Origin: Zelopaecilomyces penicillatus
Lineage: Eukaryota > Ascomycota > Sordariomycetes > Hypocreales > Pseudodiploosporaceae
DNA: 64,000 nt
NCBI GenBank assembly: GCA_005765155.1
Contig: VCCP01000001.1
Coordinates: forward strand, 7,068,001 to 7,132,000
Direction of reading: 5' to 3'
Below the pieces are notes generated by a model that was given only the letters and a program-made list of their open reading frames with translations, was not told the origin of the DNA and did not search any database. This document shows, one piece after another, positions 44,519 to 58,027 of the stretch. A program made the position numbers and the translations under genes. Position 1 is the stretch's first letter. Every line of letters starts with the position of its first letter.

Positions 44519-46137
44519 GTTGGAACGTAAGATCTGGCTAACTCGACTTCGTACAACGATGAAGCATCAAGGCGGGTCTGTTTGATGGATGAAATGCTTC
44601 AACGAGTAGCCAAGTCAGGGATGACGTACTCATAAACGCTTGACGCGTGTTGACGCTCTATCAACGCGCTTTTCATTTTATCAGTTATTCCATCTATTTT
44701 TCGGCATCTAATCGATTGTGTAAATTATATGTACAGCTGTGGAATATGCATAAAAAGCTCGGACACTCCTCTATTCATGGCAGATGATCATTCATGCGGG
44801 GAATATCCAGGCTACAACATCAGCCAGCTTATCTCGCCTGTCTCCCGCGTCCCGACGCGTTAGTGGCGATGACAAAGATATAGTCATCAGTATCATGTTT
44901 TATTAATATGTATACCATGGCTAAGAAGTCCGGGGCTTATCTGCACGAGGCGGAAATCTTTGCGCCTGGGAGTTCTTGTATTTTCATCATCCAACAGGAG
45001 ACAGTCTTCTTCCATCAAGACCTGTTGGAAGCGACGGACCGGCTGGACTAACATTCTCACGGGCACGCACCGTCGCTTTCCAGTCTATGCCAGTCTAGTC
45101 TTCACACAGCCCTCTAATCTCAAACCTATCACGGCGGTGCGTCTGCATCGGACTGAAGTTCCAGAGTGGCCCAACCTGTTCACTTGATCTTTCAAGGGAA
45201 CTTTGTTTTACAGTACGGAGTACACACATTCCTATGTAGTTTGGATCAGATCAACCAATGGGCTTGTCAGGTTGAAGTTGCGGCACCATTTACATACTAT
45301 TAATGATGAATGAACCATATCAGGTAGGTATTTCAGTTTTCTATACATGGTTATAGCCCATTCCTACTACAACTTGATAGAGGTGCTGCCTTCTACTAAT
45401 TAAACGAGAGTTTCAGCTATCATTATCGAAAGCTTGCGAGTAATTCACCTACCTATGAATGTGTGAATGACGGAGGAAAATATAGAATGCACTTTTTTAT
45501 TGAGACAAACAGCATCAACATCGGAATTTGGCAAATCGCAGGCATTTGCTACGTTTATTTTGGCCAATGAACTAGCATCAATGCCCTCTATTCAGCTGAG
45601 AGAGCTAATCAGCACTAATTACACCATGTCAAACGGCGAAAGAAAGATCAAGACGTGCCAATTGCTCAATTGTGCCCAAGCAGTACGATGGGCATCACCG
45701 TGCTGAAAAAGAAATCCGGCCCTTATGTAGCGCCTTGTCTGACGTGAGCAGCAGAAGAGGATACAATAATGTTCGCGATGCCAGAATAGGTGATAAAAAA
45801 CGACTAGGTGCTGGTGAGCCATGTTAGACTAACTCAAAGTGGGTGGGGTATTCTTAGTTTCAGCTTCAAACCTACTGGTGCTGTACAAGAAGCCTTGGTT
45901 ATGATGGCGTTCAGATGTCAAGATGTAGTTCTATTCCATTGTCAAATCATAGTTAATTGCTTGCTACCTGGGGGAATGTGAGAACTTAAAAGAGATGTGA
46001 GGTATAAAGAGAGATGCTGCTCCTTGTCAACAATCGCTCCTATTCTTTCACAGCATCACCATCGCCTGGCATACAACTGTCCTCTCTAGAATCCATAACT
46101 TTTATTAAACCAGCCCGTCTCAAAAACCTCGCTCACG
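44519..46137. other. Intergenic, 1.6 kb
   Basis: No gene is supported. Short frames around 44960-45190 and 45467-45706 lack protein features. It ends with the subtilisin promoter. Confidence 0.5.
46003..46008 (+). promoter_or_regulatory. TATA box of the subtilisin gene
   Basis: TATAAA lies about 135 bases upstream of the ATG at 46138. Confidence 0.4.
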
Positions 46138-47524
46138 ATGCGTCTGTCTATTCTGCTAGCCGCATTACCCGTCGCCCTCACCACAGTGGTGACCAAGCGC
46201 GACGAACCTGCCCCCTTGCACATTTCGGGAGCTCCTGGCGCTCGACTGATTGCCAATAAATACATTGTCAAATTCAAGGAGGATGCTGATTTGAAGATGG
46301 TGGAAAATGCTATGGGCAAGCTAAAAACCAATGCCGATCATACATTTTTGGATGTGTTCAAGGGCTTTGCTGCGCGTCTGGAGCAGAAAGAGGTTGAAAC
46401 TCTGCGAAATCTCCCAGCTGTATGTTTGTTAATTTTCTTGTCGCATGATTCATCTCCTGTGTGCTTTGATACTAATTTGATCACTCTTCAGGTTGACTAC
46501 ATTGAGCAGGATAGCAGAGTATCAGCAGATTCATATGTTACGCAGAAGTTCCCCAAAGGCAATCCTCAATGGGCTCTCTCTTACATGTCGTCCCGGAAAC
46601 CCCGTAATGATACATATGTCTATCATTCCAGCGCTGGAAAAGGCACTTGTTCCTATGTCATTGACAGCGGCATTGATGATAAACACCCGGTATTCTCATC
46701 CTATTGACAAAACTCTACTCAAGCCAATTGAGCTAATCATTCCTTTCTTCTAGGATTTCGAAGGTCGTGCAACACGTGTAAAGAGCTTTGTTCCTGGTCA
46801 GGAGACTGATGTGTACGGCCATGGAACTAGCACAGGTGGTGTCCTTGGAAGCAAAACCTACGGCGTTGCAAAGAAGACCAAGCTCTATGCCATCAAGGTT
46901 CTCGATAGCGAAGGTGAAGGTGATAGCTCTACTTTTATCGCGGGCATGGACTACGTTTCGACTGATGTGCCGACTCGGCACTGCCCGTACGGCATTGTTA
47001 TCAATATTAGTCTTGGTTTCGATCCCTCACCAGCCATCAACGATGCAGTTGCTGCTCTCGCCAAAAAGGGCTACTTTGTTGCTGTTTCCGCCGGGAATGG
47101 TAACACAGATGTCACAAACAGGTCACCAGCATCCGAAAAATCCGTTTGTACAGTTGGTGCATCGGATGCCAACTATGAACGAGCTAGTTTCTCCAACTTC
47201 GGCGCTGGTGTTGACATCATGGCTCCTGGGGTAGATGTCATGTCTCTCATGCCCAACAATGAATATGTAAGTCGCTCTCTCGATTCATAGCATCACGGAT
47301 CAAAAGACTAACTTGATCTTCTCCAGGCGAGCCATGGTGGTACTTCCATGTCCGCTCCGCTTGTTGCCGGACTCGCTGCATACCTTGCGGCTCTAGAAAA
47401 GAGAAAGGCTGGACCGCATCTCTGCTCCCGGATTCAGAAGCTTGGACTGAAAAATAAACTCACAAACCAAGTTCCTGGAACAGTGAATATCATTGCATTC
47501 AATGGCAATCCTCGACAGTATTAG
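46138..47524 (+). CDS. Secreted subtilisin-like serine protease (proteinase-K family)
   Basis: Secreted S8 peptidase made as a prepro-enzyme. Four exons (46138-46419, 46492-46689, 46754-47266, 47327-47524; all phase 0) give 396 residues, normal for the family. The signal peptide is LSILLAALPVALTTVV. The inhibitor-I9 propeptide includes NKYIVKFKED and VDYIEQDS, the latter across intron 1. The mature domain carries the triad Asp152 (VIDSGID), His183 (YGHGTSTGG) and Ser338 (GGTSMSAPLVAG). Each of the last three exons supplies one piece. The loop after His is TSTGG in place of the usual THxAG, an uncommon variant. The chain ends with the usual short fungal tail and has no C-terminal extension. 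Likely role: extracellular protein digestion or host-cuticle attack, similar to Pr1-type enzymes. Confidence 0.9.
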
Positions 47525-48787
47525 AAGAGAATAAGAGGGGCTACCTAAGATGATATCCTCTAGGAGACTACGGGAATTGTAGTAGATAGTTTTGGAAATA
47601 TGCCCAGGCCTTTATTTAGCGCACTCAAATAAAAGAAATTGACATCGTCTCATTCACATCTCGCCTTATTGCAGAAGCTGACCATTCACAATAATTGGTA
47701 CGACATGTGCATTTATCATATTGTAGAGATGGTGGCAGGGGCGAGGACTCCATACACAGATTAATGAACTTTGCGGAATCTCACGAAGGGTAAAAAGAAA
47801 CAGCCCCAGAGATGAAGCGTGACTCGCCATCATCTCAACTTGAAGAAGCGATGGTTCAATAATAGTGTACTAGATGGAACACAACAAGAACTTTGCGATC
47901 TCTTTCTTGTTGTGGCCATGGTCCATGATGAGAACCCAAGCTCAACAGAACTTGAGATTCGTGCATTGTAGGAAGAGGGCTTTTCTAAAAGTGGTCTCTT
48001 ACAACCATTGTGAAATCAAGAAAACAGCATCTCATCTAATGTCTACGAAGCAAATTACAGGGATTAAATCACAAATACTGCGACATGAATATTAACCACT
48101 TAAACTCAAGGAGTGTGGACCGCAGCCATGCCGCAAGTTCATGCCCTTAGCCTTGATATTGCCTCAACGTACAAGGCAACCAACGCCTGAATTTGACGAT
48201 TACATAAGTTTTAATACCTTGATACCGTCACCCTACTATATTAGACTCAAATCAAGGACCAACAGAGTATCTCAGCCGGCTCTCTAATGATGAGAGGAGC
48301 TTCATAAGATCCGCTACCCAAGCCTCCTCACCAGTGTGGAGGTGTATTATTACTAGATCTTGATGTTAAATCGCTGCGTCTAAAGGGTAGCAACATCTAT
48401 TCAACAAACGCCTCAGTGAATGCTATTTGGTTCTGACGCCGGGTCATGCATGTGTCAGTTATAGCTGAACAGGCGGTTTAGCTATGAGATTGCGGGCCAT
48501 GGCAGGCAACAAGCAATGCGGCCCTTCGGCTTTGTCTGCATGTAATCCAATACGCTAATCCTTCCCCGTTGGTAATGGAGATAAAGCTACTTAAAAACAT
48601 AATATGACTAAGATAAAAAAAAATACTAACTAGCCGAAATCCCCCATACAAAGTGGATGTACGATTGTGAACGCTGCCCTAGCCAACGCTTATTTATACT
48701 CGGCCCCCTCCCCCTTTGACGTGAAGATTCTGTTCACACAGCCAATCCATACTTTTCTTACACTTAATTACTACCTATTCCAAAATC
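47525..48787. other. Intergenic
   Basis: No gene is supported. The right end is the promoter of the amidinotransferase gene. Confidence 0.5.
48691..48698 (+). promoter_or_regulatory. TATA-like box of the amidinotransferase gene
   Basis: TATTTATA lies about 97 bases upstream of the ATG at 48788, followed by a C-rich tract. Confidence 0.35.
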
Positions 48788-49849
48788 ATGGCTACCCTCA
48801 TCTCAGCAGACAATGAGTGGTCCCCGCTCAAGGCCGTCATTGTCGGCAGAGCCGAGCATTCGGCTTTCCCCTCTGAGCCGCGAGCCGTGTTCGAAGCCAG
48901 CATGGCGCCGGAGCATGTAGACCAGTTCAGAGCAGGAAACCCGTTCCCTGATTACATTGTTGCCAATGCGCAAAAGGAACTCGACAACTTTGCGTCGGTT
49001 CTGAAACAGCATGGCGTCAAGGTCTACCGCCCAGACGAGGTGGACTGGCTGAAAGTTGGTGGCTACACGGGATCCATGCCCCGAGACACTTTCATGACGG
49101 TGGGCAACACCCTGATTGAGTCGCCGTTTGCCTGGGCTTGTCGCCGTCATGAGGTTGAGCTTGGATACGCGAGCATCTTGCGGGAGCTGTCTTCCGGTGG
49201 TGGCCCAGCCCGCATTGTTCGCGCGCCAACTATTCTCGGCAAAGACACCATCTACGACCAGTCTGTGATTGACGGCACACGTACCAGCGCCTCCTCCAAT
49301 GGCAGCCATAGCTGGTCCATCAACAACACGCGTCCGGCGTTCGATGTCGCGGATTTTATGAGAATTGGCAAGACTGTCTTAGGCCAGCTCAGCCACGTCA
49401 CCAACATGAAGGGCGTTGAGTATCTGCGGGCCCAGGTCCCCGACGGCTACTCGGTCGAAGTACTACACACAACCGACGAACACGCCATGCATATCGACAC
49501 GACGATCCTCCCACTGCGACATGGTCTGTGTGTCTTTAATCCAGAGCGTGTAAGCCTGGAGGAGCTGCGAAGCCACGCCGTCTTTGCAGACTGGGATCTA
49601 CGCCCTTGCACAGTCATTCCCAAGCCAAGAGGACCGGAGGGCCCACCCATGTACATGTGTTCGCCGTGGCTGGTTATGAACGCGCTGAGTCTGGATGAGA
49701 AGCACATCTTTGTCGAGGAGAATGATGTCGAGTTTGCCAACTGGCTCAAGGAGGAGTTTGGCATGGAGCCGATTATGCTGCCGTTTCAGCATGTCAATAG
49801 TCTGGGGGGTTCGTTCCACTGCGCGACGGTTGATTTGGTGCGCGAGTAG
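48788..49849 (+). CDS. Glycine-amidinotransferase-like enzyme
   Basis: Single exon of 353 residues in the L-arginine amidinotransferase fold (AGAT and the cyanobacterial toxin and antibiotic enzymes). These enzymes move the amidino group of arginine to an amine through a cysteine adduct. The start motif EWSPLKAVIVG is at ~10-20. The acid segment FDVADFMR (~187-194), the HAMHIDTTILPL histidine segment (His in HxD) and the nucleophile in LGGSFHCATVDLVR near the C-terminus all keep their catalytic residues. PRD of SMPRDTF is also present. The chain is short for mitochondrial AGAT and lacks its transit peptide, so a cytosolic biosynthetic role is more likely. It lies near an ABC transporter, a P450 and an NRPS gene, which suggests it makes or uses a guanidino building block for a peptide product. 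Confidence 0.85.
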   Translation: MATLISADNEWSPLKAVIVGRAEHSAFPSEPRAVFEASMAPEHVDQFRAGNPFPDYIVANAQKELDNFASVLKQHGVKVYRPDEVDWLKVGGYTGSMPRDTFMTVGNTLIESPFAWACRRHEVELGYASILRELSSGGGPARIVRAPTILGKDTIYDQSVIDGTRTSASSNGSHSWSINNTRPAFDVADFMRIGKTVLGQLSHVTNMKGVEYLRAQVPDGYSVEVLHTTDEHAMHIDTTILPLRHGLCVFNPERVSLEELRSHAVFADWDLRPCTVIPKPRGPEGPPMYMCSPWLVMNALSLDEKHIFVEENDVEFANWLKEEFGMEPIMLPFQHVNSLGGSFHCATVDLVRE

Positions 49850-52623
49850 TCTTCAAAAAATGCTACTAGTAAGAGTACGAGTGTATTGTCATGATGTATT
49901 TACGAGTTATTACTATGACTAGAAGTAGGAATGCAATCTGCTCATAGAATTTGATGCAATGTGAAGTGTTAATGCGTAAATGTTCCTCTCAAACTGCCAA
50001 TGGTCTTTGGTGTGCATGTAAATGAGGCTTGCCCTTCAGCAGACGGAAAACTCTTCCATATTGTTCAGTATACTGGTCAATGGATGGTCAGTGTACTCGT
50101 ATTTCTGTCACTTACTTCTGACTCAGAATTAAGCATACCGCAAAGTTTGTACAACCCCACAGCCTTCTATTCACTATGGGTCAAATTTAAACATTTGCAA
50201 ACGGCGACAAGTAAACCTACGTAGTACATAGTATTTGTAAGCCTCGGAGTTATTCGTGGGTTGCGTCGGCAATTACATAGTAAATTCAAGTTACTACGTC
50301 ACAGAAAGAAAAGCTAGTTAGGCTGTGTGGAATCTCGAATGCCCTTGTCTCTAGATCTGCGTTAGAGTGACGCTTTGCGATGTTGCGGCATGGAATCTAC
50401 TTTAAATTACCACACTCAGTGGAATCCTAAAGAAAAAATCCTTTGCAAAGGATTCAGGGATTCATCAATCGCGCTTACTACATTGTAGAGACCAATGCGA
50501 GCTGTGTTTGTCAACTAATTTACGTGTCGCCTGGTACGATGTCTGTGCATGTTGTTGAAAACGGTTAGGAGATGACGGAAATGCTAGTTGTTAACGTAAC
50601 AAGACCACTTAAAACGTCAGCAATGGCGATCAGTGTAAGCAGCCGTTACGTTAACATGACAGATACAATCAATTGGGTCTCTGATGAACGACCAGAAGAG
50701 CGAGTCACAGAGGCTGGATGCACTCAATTCAAGTAAACGTTGTACTCTCTGCTTGAAATATATAGGGTAGGTGGATATCAAGCCCGGTTAGACGCGCCGC
50801 GATGGAAGAGAGCACGGCATTGGAGGATTCATAATGCATCTATATTAACGCGGATCTTGGTCTAAAATGGTAGGATCGCGGCTTTCTCGGCAACTTCAAC
50901 TTGACAACTTGTACTCCGTATTCCGATCGAGGTGTGGTATGAGTTGTGGTGGAGGTGTGTGGTGGGCTGGCTGACGAACCTACCGGGGGGGCGGGCTATG
51001 GGATTCAAGGAAGGGGTGGGAATAGTGTCAGCCACACCCGATGAACTGTGGATCTTTGACCCGAGCCGAGGGTGGGGGTGGAGACATGGTGGGGTGGGGG
51101 TGAAGGAGAGCAAAGCACAGCCAGCCCCATAAGGCAATGAATGGTACATTCTGCCTTTGTACAAGACCAGGGATAATGATGGGCTATTTCTGCGCTGCAT
51201 CCTGTGAATCCTGTACTTCAACTGTAAGTAGCCAAGGCAAGCTTTTCCCATACACCCTTTTGCGTGGCCGTGGCCCGCAGCAACCACTTTGTATTGTAAG
51301 GGGCAAAAGCGAGCTCCTCAAAAACCCCGTCGTTTAGTGTCCGTGGAGAAACATGCTTCACTAGCAGTTGAGAACAATCCGTCTAGCTTCTTTCTTTGTG
51401 TGTGATGGAGGTGGTGATTGACGGAGAAAACAGTCTCAAGACATCGTGTAGTCTCACCGACTCGTCCGTTTATTTTTATCCATGTCCAATGCAGTTTTTT
51501 CATCCATAACATCTGTCTTATCCCCTTTTCTCTGCCACAATAAGACCAGAAAGACGTGTTTGTACTATGTAGTTCATTATGTAACACACTGAAAAGCAGC
51601 AGAATCACATATAACCCTTGCTATACCAGGAATGATCGCCGCTACAGATGAGCTGTGTTCCCGGCTGTCGGACAAATGACAAGACGTGCTTCTCAACATG
51701 CACCAATGATGCAATTGAGTTGCACAATCCCATCCCCCCATCCGTCGTCGACAAGGGCAGGTTTTTTTGGTAGTTTCATACTGTAGGTACAGAAGCAAGG
51801 ATCTGGATTTTAACGTAAGCCACAGCAAGTTAAATCAACGTAGGTACCGATATTACGTGCCGTGGTGTGTGTATATATGTGTGTGTGTGCGTGCTGGATC
51901 GAAGGAAAATCCTAACCTCGATTCGAATAAATTACAGAGATGCCACACTGCATGCAGTCAAATGGACATGGGGGAAATAAGTTTCGGATGTTTCGGGGCC
52001 GAGCCCACCTTACAACAAGCCCCTGGATTGTGTACGGGACCGTAGTTCTAGGTCTCGCTTCATCCTGTTCGTGTGAACAGGGGGGGGAGGAGGAAAGAAG
52101 TGGCTGTGGAGGTGATGGGCGTCAGGGGCCGGTCCGGTCCCGGTGGGGGCGACAAGTCATCACAACTATTTAATTCGTTCAATTATATTGCTATTCCTTG
52201 ACCCCTTGCCAAACTGTGCATGCCAGCCAGCCAAAACATCCCACATGTCAGCACAAGGAGTAACAAAGTCCATACACAACGACTGGCGCCATGTTTTACA
52301 AGCATCCGGATTAGGTATTTTTGACGGCGGTTGCATATGAAATATGTCCACTCATTTTAATTCGGCCGGCATACATACTTTGTACAGCATCGGTGACTAG
52401 GTCACGATCTGCAGCTACTGTGATACGAGCAGGAACTGCAAAAAAAAAGGCTCTGGGGAGGAACAAAGTCCGCTACAATGTAAACATTCTATTCTATAGC
52501 AGATCCCTTATTATTATGTACCTTATTTTTGTTTCTTCCCTTTACATTTGGCTCCAGCGCCACACAGAATTGGCAGCCAAGAAAATAATAATTGCACGCC
52601 CACCCCCCATTCCATCGCTGACC
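49850..52623. other. Intergenic, 2.8 kb
   Basis: The largest gap near the putative cluster. No gene is supported; frames on either strand (for example near 50862-51287) look like chance. A short TGTG-rich stretch occurs near 51864-51892. Confidence 0.5.
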
Positions 52624-55600
52624 TCACTCGGCATTGGTAGCCGAACTACTGTACAGCTTGCAGAAAGCCGACGTCGGATTACCGAGAAGTTCCTGAGGAT
52701 TTCCCGTTTCGATAATCTTGCCCTTTTGCATGAGCACGATTCGGTCATAGTCCATGACGGTGTGCAGTTTGTGGGCAACGGCGATCAAGGTGCGTCCGTT
52801 GAGCTCTTCTCGCAAGACCTGCTGCATGAGCTCGTCGGTTTCTGCGTCCACACTGCGCCACCACCAAGTTAATATTTCTGTGGTCAATGTAGTCATTGTA
52901 GTCACTGTAAGGAGTAAGTCATACCTGCTTGTGGCTTCATCGATAATCACAATGTTGCCGGGGCGCGTAATGGCGCGGGCGAGGCAGAAAAGCTGTCTCT
53001 GGCCATGAGACAGAGCGTCCTCGCTCAAAGGCGCGTCGAGTCCACCGCGGCTTTCTAGCATATCCCAAAGTTGGACAGCACGCAGTGTTTCAATGATGCG
53101 CTCGTCGGTGGACATTTGTAGGGGGTCAATGTTTTCTCGCACGCTCCCGTGCAGGAAAAACGGTTCTTGGGGTAGTGTGTCGAGACGTTTGCGCAGCTCT
53201 TCGCGCGACACTTTGCTGATGTTGTGGCCGTCAATGGTGATGCTTCCTGTATCAAGCTCAAGCATGCGAAGAAGCGTGAGGAGAAGCGACGATTTTCCAC
53301 TAGATCAAAATTTTAGTTAGTGATGATAAAATGGAAAACACAATGTATTGTAGACTCGCCTTCCAGTTCGTCCGCATAGCGCAACCTTTTCTCCTGCTCG
53401 GATAGATAGACTGAACCCATCAATGACTGGCTGTGGAGATGCCTCGTACGAAGCTGATACATTGTCAAAGACAATGGCTCCTTCCGCCGGCCAGTTATCT
53501 GGTAGGTCGTCCACTTCACCATCCAAATCTTCCGATTTGGTATCGTTAATGAAGGCTCTGACACGGTTGATTGCACCGAGTGCCGTCTCCAGCTGCGTCC
53601 ACTGTGTGACAAAAACTTGCAGAACACCGCTGAAGTTAATGACATTAAAAAGGGCCACGCCCAGAAATCCGGTTGATCCATTCTTCACCATTGTTGCGAA
53701 CGCAACAAGCATCACTGCAATGCCACCAGCCAACAGATCCAATACCAGGGTCAGCCATCTCTGAATGCACCACATCAGGTAATACGGCTTCTGCGACGCG
53801 TCAAGAACAACATAGCTGCGCTCCTTGTATTCTGTCGACCATCCATATGCTCGTATACAGGTGACTCCACCTAGTGTCTCAATGAAGTGAGAAAGTAAAG
53901 GCGCCTTGGCTTCAATGTCGAGCAATCGCATTTGCCGTGAAGTACGGAGGTAGAACCATTGAATGACATACAGGAGGACTGCGCATGCGGGGACGGCAGC
54001 GGCAACGTAGCCTGAGCCAGTGAAGACGAGCACAGCGGAGGTTATGATACCAAGAAAGTTGATCACGGTCGCATCGAGAGATTGTGGGAGATCGCTGTCG
54101 ATGAGTTGGAGATCTTGGCTGAACCTGTTGGTAGTTGACCCGGCGTTGGTCGATGTAAGAAAAGACGTTGTTGCGCTGAGTAGTACACAATATCAGTACC
54201 GCATGTAAATACACAGGACGGAGAGGGAGAAAGGGCAAGTTATATACCGTGTAACTGTGTCAAGCAAGCTTTTGTGGAATTTGAATGACGTTTTGGGAAC
54301 CAGCATCATCCGGAAAGCCCTAGAGAGCGGTTAGACTATGGTTCCTAGATCTCATTCTTCATCAACATACCAGTCAGATGCCATGCAACCTATAACTGCC
54401 ACAGCTGCGAGCGCAAAGTATACGCCTACCCAATAGCCAATTCTCTCGTTTGGGTGCTTTTCATTAGCCTTGGTCCACCATTGCAGCCAGATTGCTAGAG
54501 AGAAAAAGTTAGCAAAGTTGACAAGGCGGCAAGTTTCAATAGACACCCACAAGGAAAGCTTAGGCCAAAGCTGTATGCTATGCAGATGAAGAAGTAGACG
54601 GAAAAGACCCGCACACCAGCGACTTGGATATAGTAGGTGAAAACTCGCCAATCGCTCGTCTTGCGGCCCGAGCCTGGTTCATCCTCTTCATTGGAGACGC
54701 CAAGCTCTCGGTAGATTTCATCCGACAGATCGGATAACTCCTGTGGAATCTTCTCGGTCGCTTGTGGGCTCGCTAGGCGTTGTACATAGCCACCTGAGGT
54801 GGACACTTGTTCGAGAGTGCCTTGCTCTGCGATGCAGCCTTCTTTGTTGAGGACGATGATGTGGTCGGCAAAGCGGAGATGGCCAGCTAGTGATTATTGA
54901 GTAAGCTGGGGTGAGAGGATAGGTTTGGGTGCGTTGTAGTTACCTGAATTGGTGGCCAGCACGACTGTTGAGTTGAGTTTCTTGAGGATGCCGCCGTTTG
55001 CAAAGACAGCTTCTAGGATGCTGGCCTCGGTTGTGCGATCAAGGCCAGTGAGAACATCGTCTAGGACGATGAGTGGGATTCTGGAGTACAAAGCACGAGC
55101 TAATGACTATGTAAATGTCAACAAATGCTCTTTCATCATATGGAAGCAGAAAAGAGAAGAAAAAAGAAGAGAGTTAACTCACCACGCGCATTTGTTGGCC
55201 ACCGCTGAGCCGTGAGCCCCGTGTACCGGTTTTTGTTTGATCTCCATCAGGCAAATCTTTAAAATCGGCCTCTAGCGAACATGCCTGAACGACAGTCTGA
55301 TACCACTCTGCGTCCCATGCAGACATCCCCATAATGTTGCTTCGCACGGTGCCCCAGGTAATCCATGCTGACTGTGGAGCGTATGCACATGTCGAGTGAT
55401 CAGAGACCACAACGCCTGCAACCTCGGGCAATTCTCCAAGCAAGAGACGCAGTAATGTGGATTTACCAGAACCCACAGGCCCAACAATCATGGTGGTCTT
55501 TCCAGAAGCAATCTCAGCGTCAATGTTTTTGAGAATCATGCTATCGGGTGCGTATCCTGCAATGGCGTCCTTGAGACTGATTGCACTGCCTGGGGTAGCA

Positions 55601-58027
55601 GCAGAAGGAGTGACGAGGTTAGTATTCTTCGTCTCAACAACTACTTCGCCAGACGCCGGTCGACTAGACTTTTGTTGCAGGTCTATACAAGATGACGATC
55701 CAGATAGCTGAAGAACGGGTGTGATTCTGGTGTCTTCCCTTTCGGGGGACAAGATGTATGTTTGCATACGACCAAACACCTTGATAATGGTCTGCAAGTC
55801 TTCGAAACCATGTAACAGCGACACCACAGGCCGATCTTGTAATTGGAACAAACTCAACACGGCAAATGCAACACCTTCTGTCAAGGTTTCCGTGTTTCTG
55901 ACCTTTGCTAAGATGGCGAACACACCGAGACCCAGTGCGGGCGCAAAAGTAAATGCGCAGTTTGCTACAAAGGCGCCTCAATTAATGACGGGTACGGAGG
56001 GATAGGATCATGAGACTCACCAGCGCCAGTCTGTAATACGGACAATAGACGGAACAGTCGCGAGGCGCGAATCTCTTCATTTCGGAGACGCGTAACGATT
56101 TTGTGGATTGAATCTGTCATACCCGCCATTCTAATTGCCTTCATTTGCCCCAAGGCCTTTGTAGTTACCGCCAAGCGACCTTCAATGGCTTCAAGCCACG
56201 GCACTTGAGCATTTCCAGTTGCAGTGGCGATAGGGATACCGGCCGCAAGGCACACTTCATTTTAAGTTAGCAATGAATGCTCTTAGAAATCAGTTATAAG
56301 AAGCAGGCTATGCTTACAGACGATGAAGCCCAGTGGAGGGAAAACAGCCACGCCAAGGAGTCTGTAGAGAAACCACAGTGACAAGGCAAGCTCTACAATA
56401 CTAGCATAAGCATCGTGCATGATAGGCAGACAGAGACCAATGCGATCAATATCAGCATTCATGAGCGTAATGACTTCGGCATCACCAACAGCACTGACGC
56501 TCAGACGCAGAGTCTTGCCAAAGAGGAAAGTGATCAAACTGCCACGGAACAATGTCAAGGCGCGATATGTCATGTGTTCATACCAGGCCAGGGACATCTA
56601 TCTAATGTCATTAGCTCATATACAGCGACATAATTTAGTAAGAGGTTATATCGCACTGCTTTACCAATGTGTACAATTGCGTACGCTGCGACAAGGCCAA
56701 GAGCGATGTTTCGCGTGTTTGGACTGTCTGGTTCCACGGTGAAATCGAGGACTCGATGCACGAGAAATGGCTCTGTGAATGTGAAGCCGATGTATGCAAG
56801 GCGCGGCAAGACACCGGCCAGCAGATCCCATTTGTAATGGCTAGCAAAGGTCCAAAGCAGAGCATTTTGATTGGATTTGTCGGCTGTGACGTTGGTATAC
56901 GTCAGTAAGCTGGAGAACAAGTGTTTGAAGGTAGGGGAATCAAGTCATTACCCTTTCGCCATCTTTGTTGCAGCTTTGTCGGTCGAGAAGCATCCAGAAT
57001 ATCTTGGTCAAGCGGCATCAGAGTGCTCACGGTCAAGAGTGTTTTGTATCCTTTGAGAAACAACTGGTTAAGCCAGATGAATAACACTCTGTTGTAAAAC
57101 GATGCTGCAGCTTCCGTTGATGCCTTTTCCCATTCCGGCATAAAAAGTCTACGCTTTTCAGTTATCTCAGCGGCAAAGAGGACCAACTTTACAAAGTAGG
57201 CAGCCAGCTGGATCTTGGCCACGACATCATAGCCAGGAATGAAGAAGAGGGTACGTGACCTGGCCAGATCCAACACGCTGGATACACCCAGATAGAGACT
57301 GAGGATTGTTGACGGTCGAACTGACCGGACATGCTCTAAGTATGAAACATAGGAAAACCAGAGAAAGCTGACAATGGCAAAGATTGTTACCGCCCAGGTA
57401 AGTCTGGTGGTGACGGCATTGGCATCAGCCCAAAGAGCGAGCAATGCGATCTGGAGCGCAATATAGATTGCGTATGTCACCTAACGAAATAAATCCGGTT
57501 AATTGGAGCACACGCGCAATTGAGGACTTGGAAGGCATTATTTACAAATTTCAAGGCAAAAAGCCACGAACGATGGACTTTGGTAGCAGTTTTCCTCAAA
57601 TACACAGCGCGAGGAATGAGGAGCAAAGCTAGACATCCAACTTAGCGTGAGGGCCACACAAACACCAACACCACAAGCGAAAAGTAGGTAGGCAAAATTT
57701 AGTATTTCCATTCATACCTGTAAAGAGCAGAGGCAATAGAGTCAAAACACTCTCCTCAAACAAGAGCGTGAAATCGAAGCCATTCAGACACGACGACACC
57801 ACTGTAGGGCCAAACCGGTCATGGACTTCAATCGAGCACGCGCTCTTCGCCATGATTCCGGGTTGCAGCAGCAGCAGCAGCGGCGACAAGTACCAGGGCA
57901 GCCCAGACGCGACGACCGGTTGTTCCTTGGTGAAAGCGGCAGAGAGGTCATATTTGCCATAATAGTTGAAGTCTTCCCGAGCCGCGCCCGGGTCCTCCGC
58001 GAGCCCAGACGCGAATAGGTTAGCCAT
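52624..58027 (-). CDS. ABCC-type multidrug-resistance transporter
   Basis: Full ABC exporter of 1,519 residues in 14 exons, all phases agreeing: 58027-57718, 57628-57546, 57480-56952, 56883-56657, 56597-56318, 56254-56021, 55964-55183, 55106-54944, 54886-54551, 54494-54371, 54319-54248, 54175-53360, 53299-52925, 52852-52624. It has a TMD0-like N-terminus, TMD1, NBD1, TMD2 and NBD2. NBD1 has Walker A GPVGSGKS, signature LSGGQQMRV and Walker B LIVLDDV. NBD2 has GRTGSGKS, LSHGQRQ and IVIIDEATS. The Asp after Walker B in NBD1 (DD) is normal for ABCC proteins and gives one weak ATP site. The intron at 53359-53300 splits the NBD2 Walker A and uses a GC donor (GCGAGT). It very likely exports the product of the neighbouring P450/NRPS genes. 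The start at 58027 was chosen over an upstream frame Met because the family's short N-terminus begins there. Confidence 0.92.

Noticed and set aside
50862..51287. 141-codon minus-strand frame in the 2.8-kb gap
   Set aside because: Pro/His-rich simple composition, no domain, no splice support.
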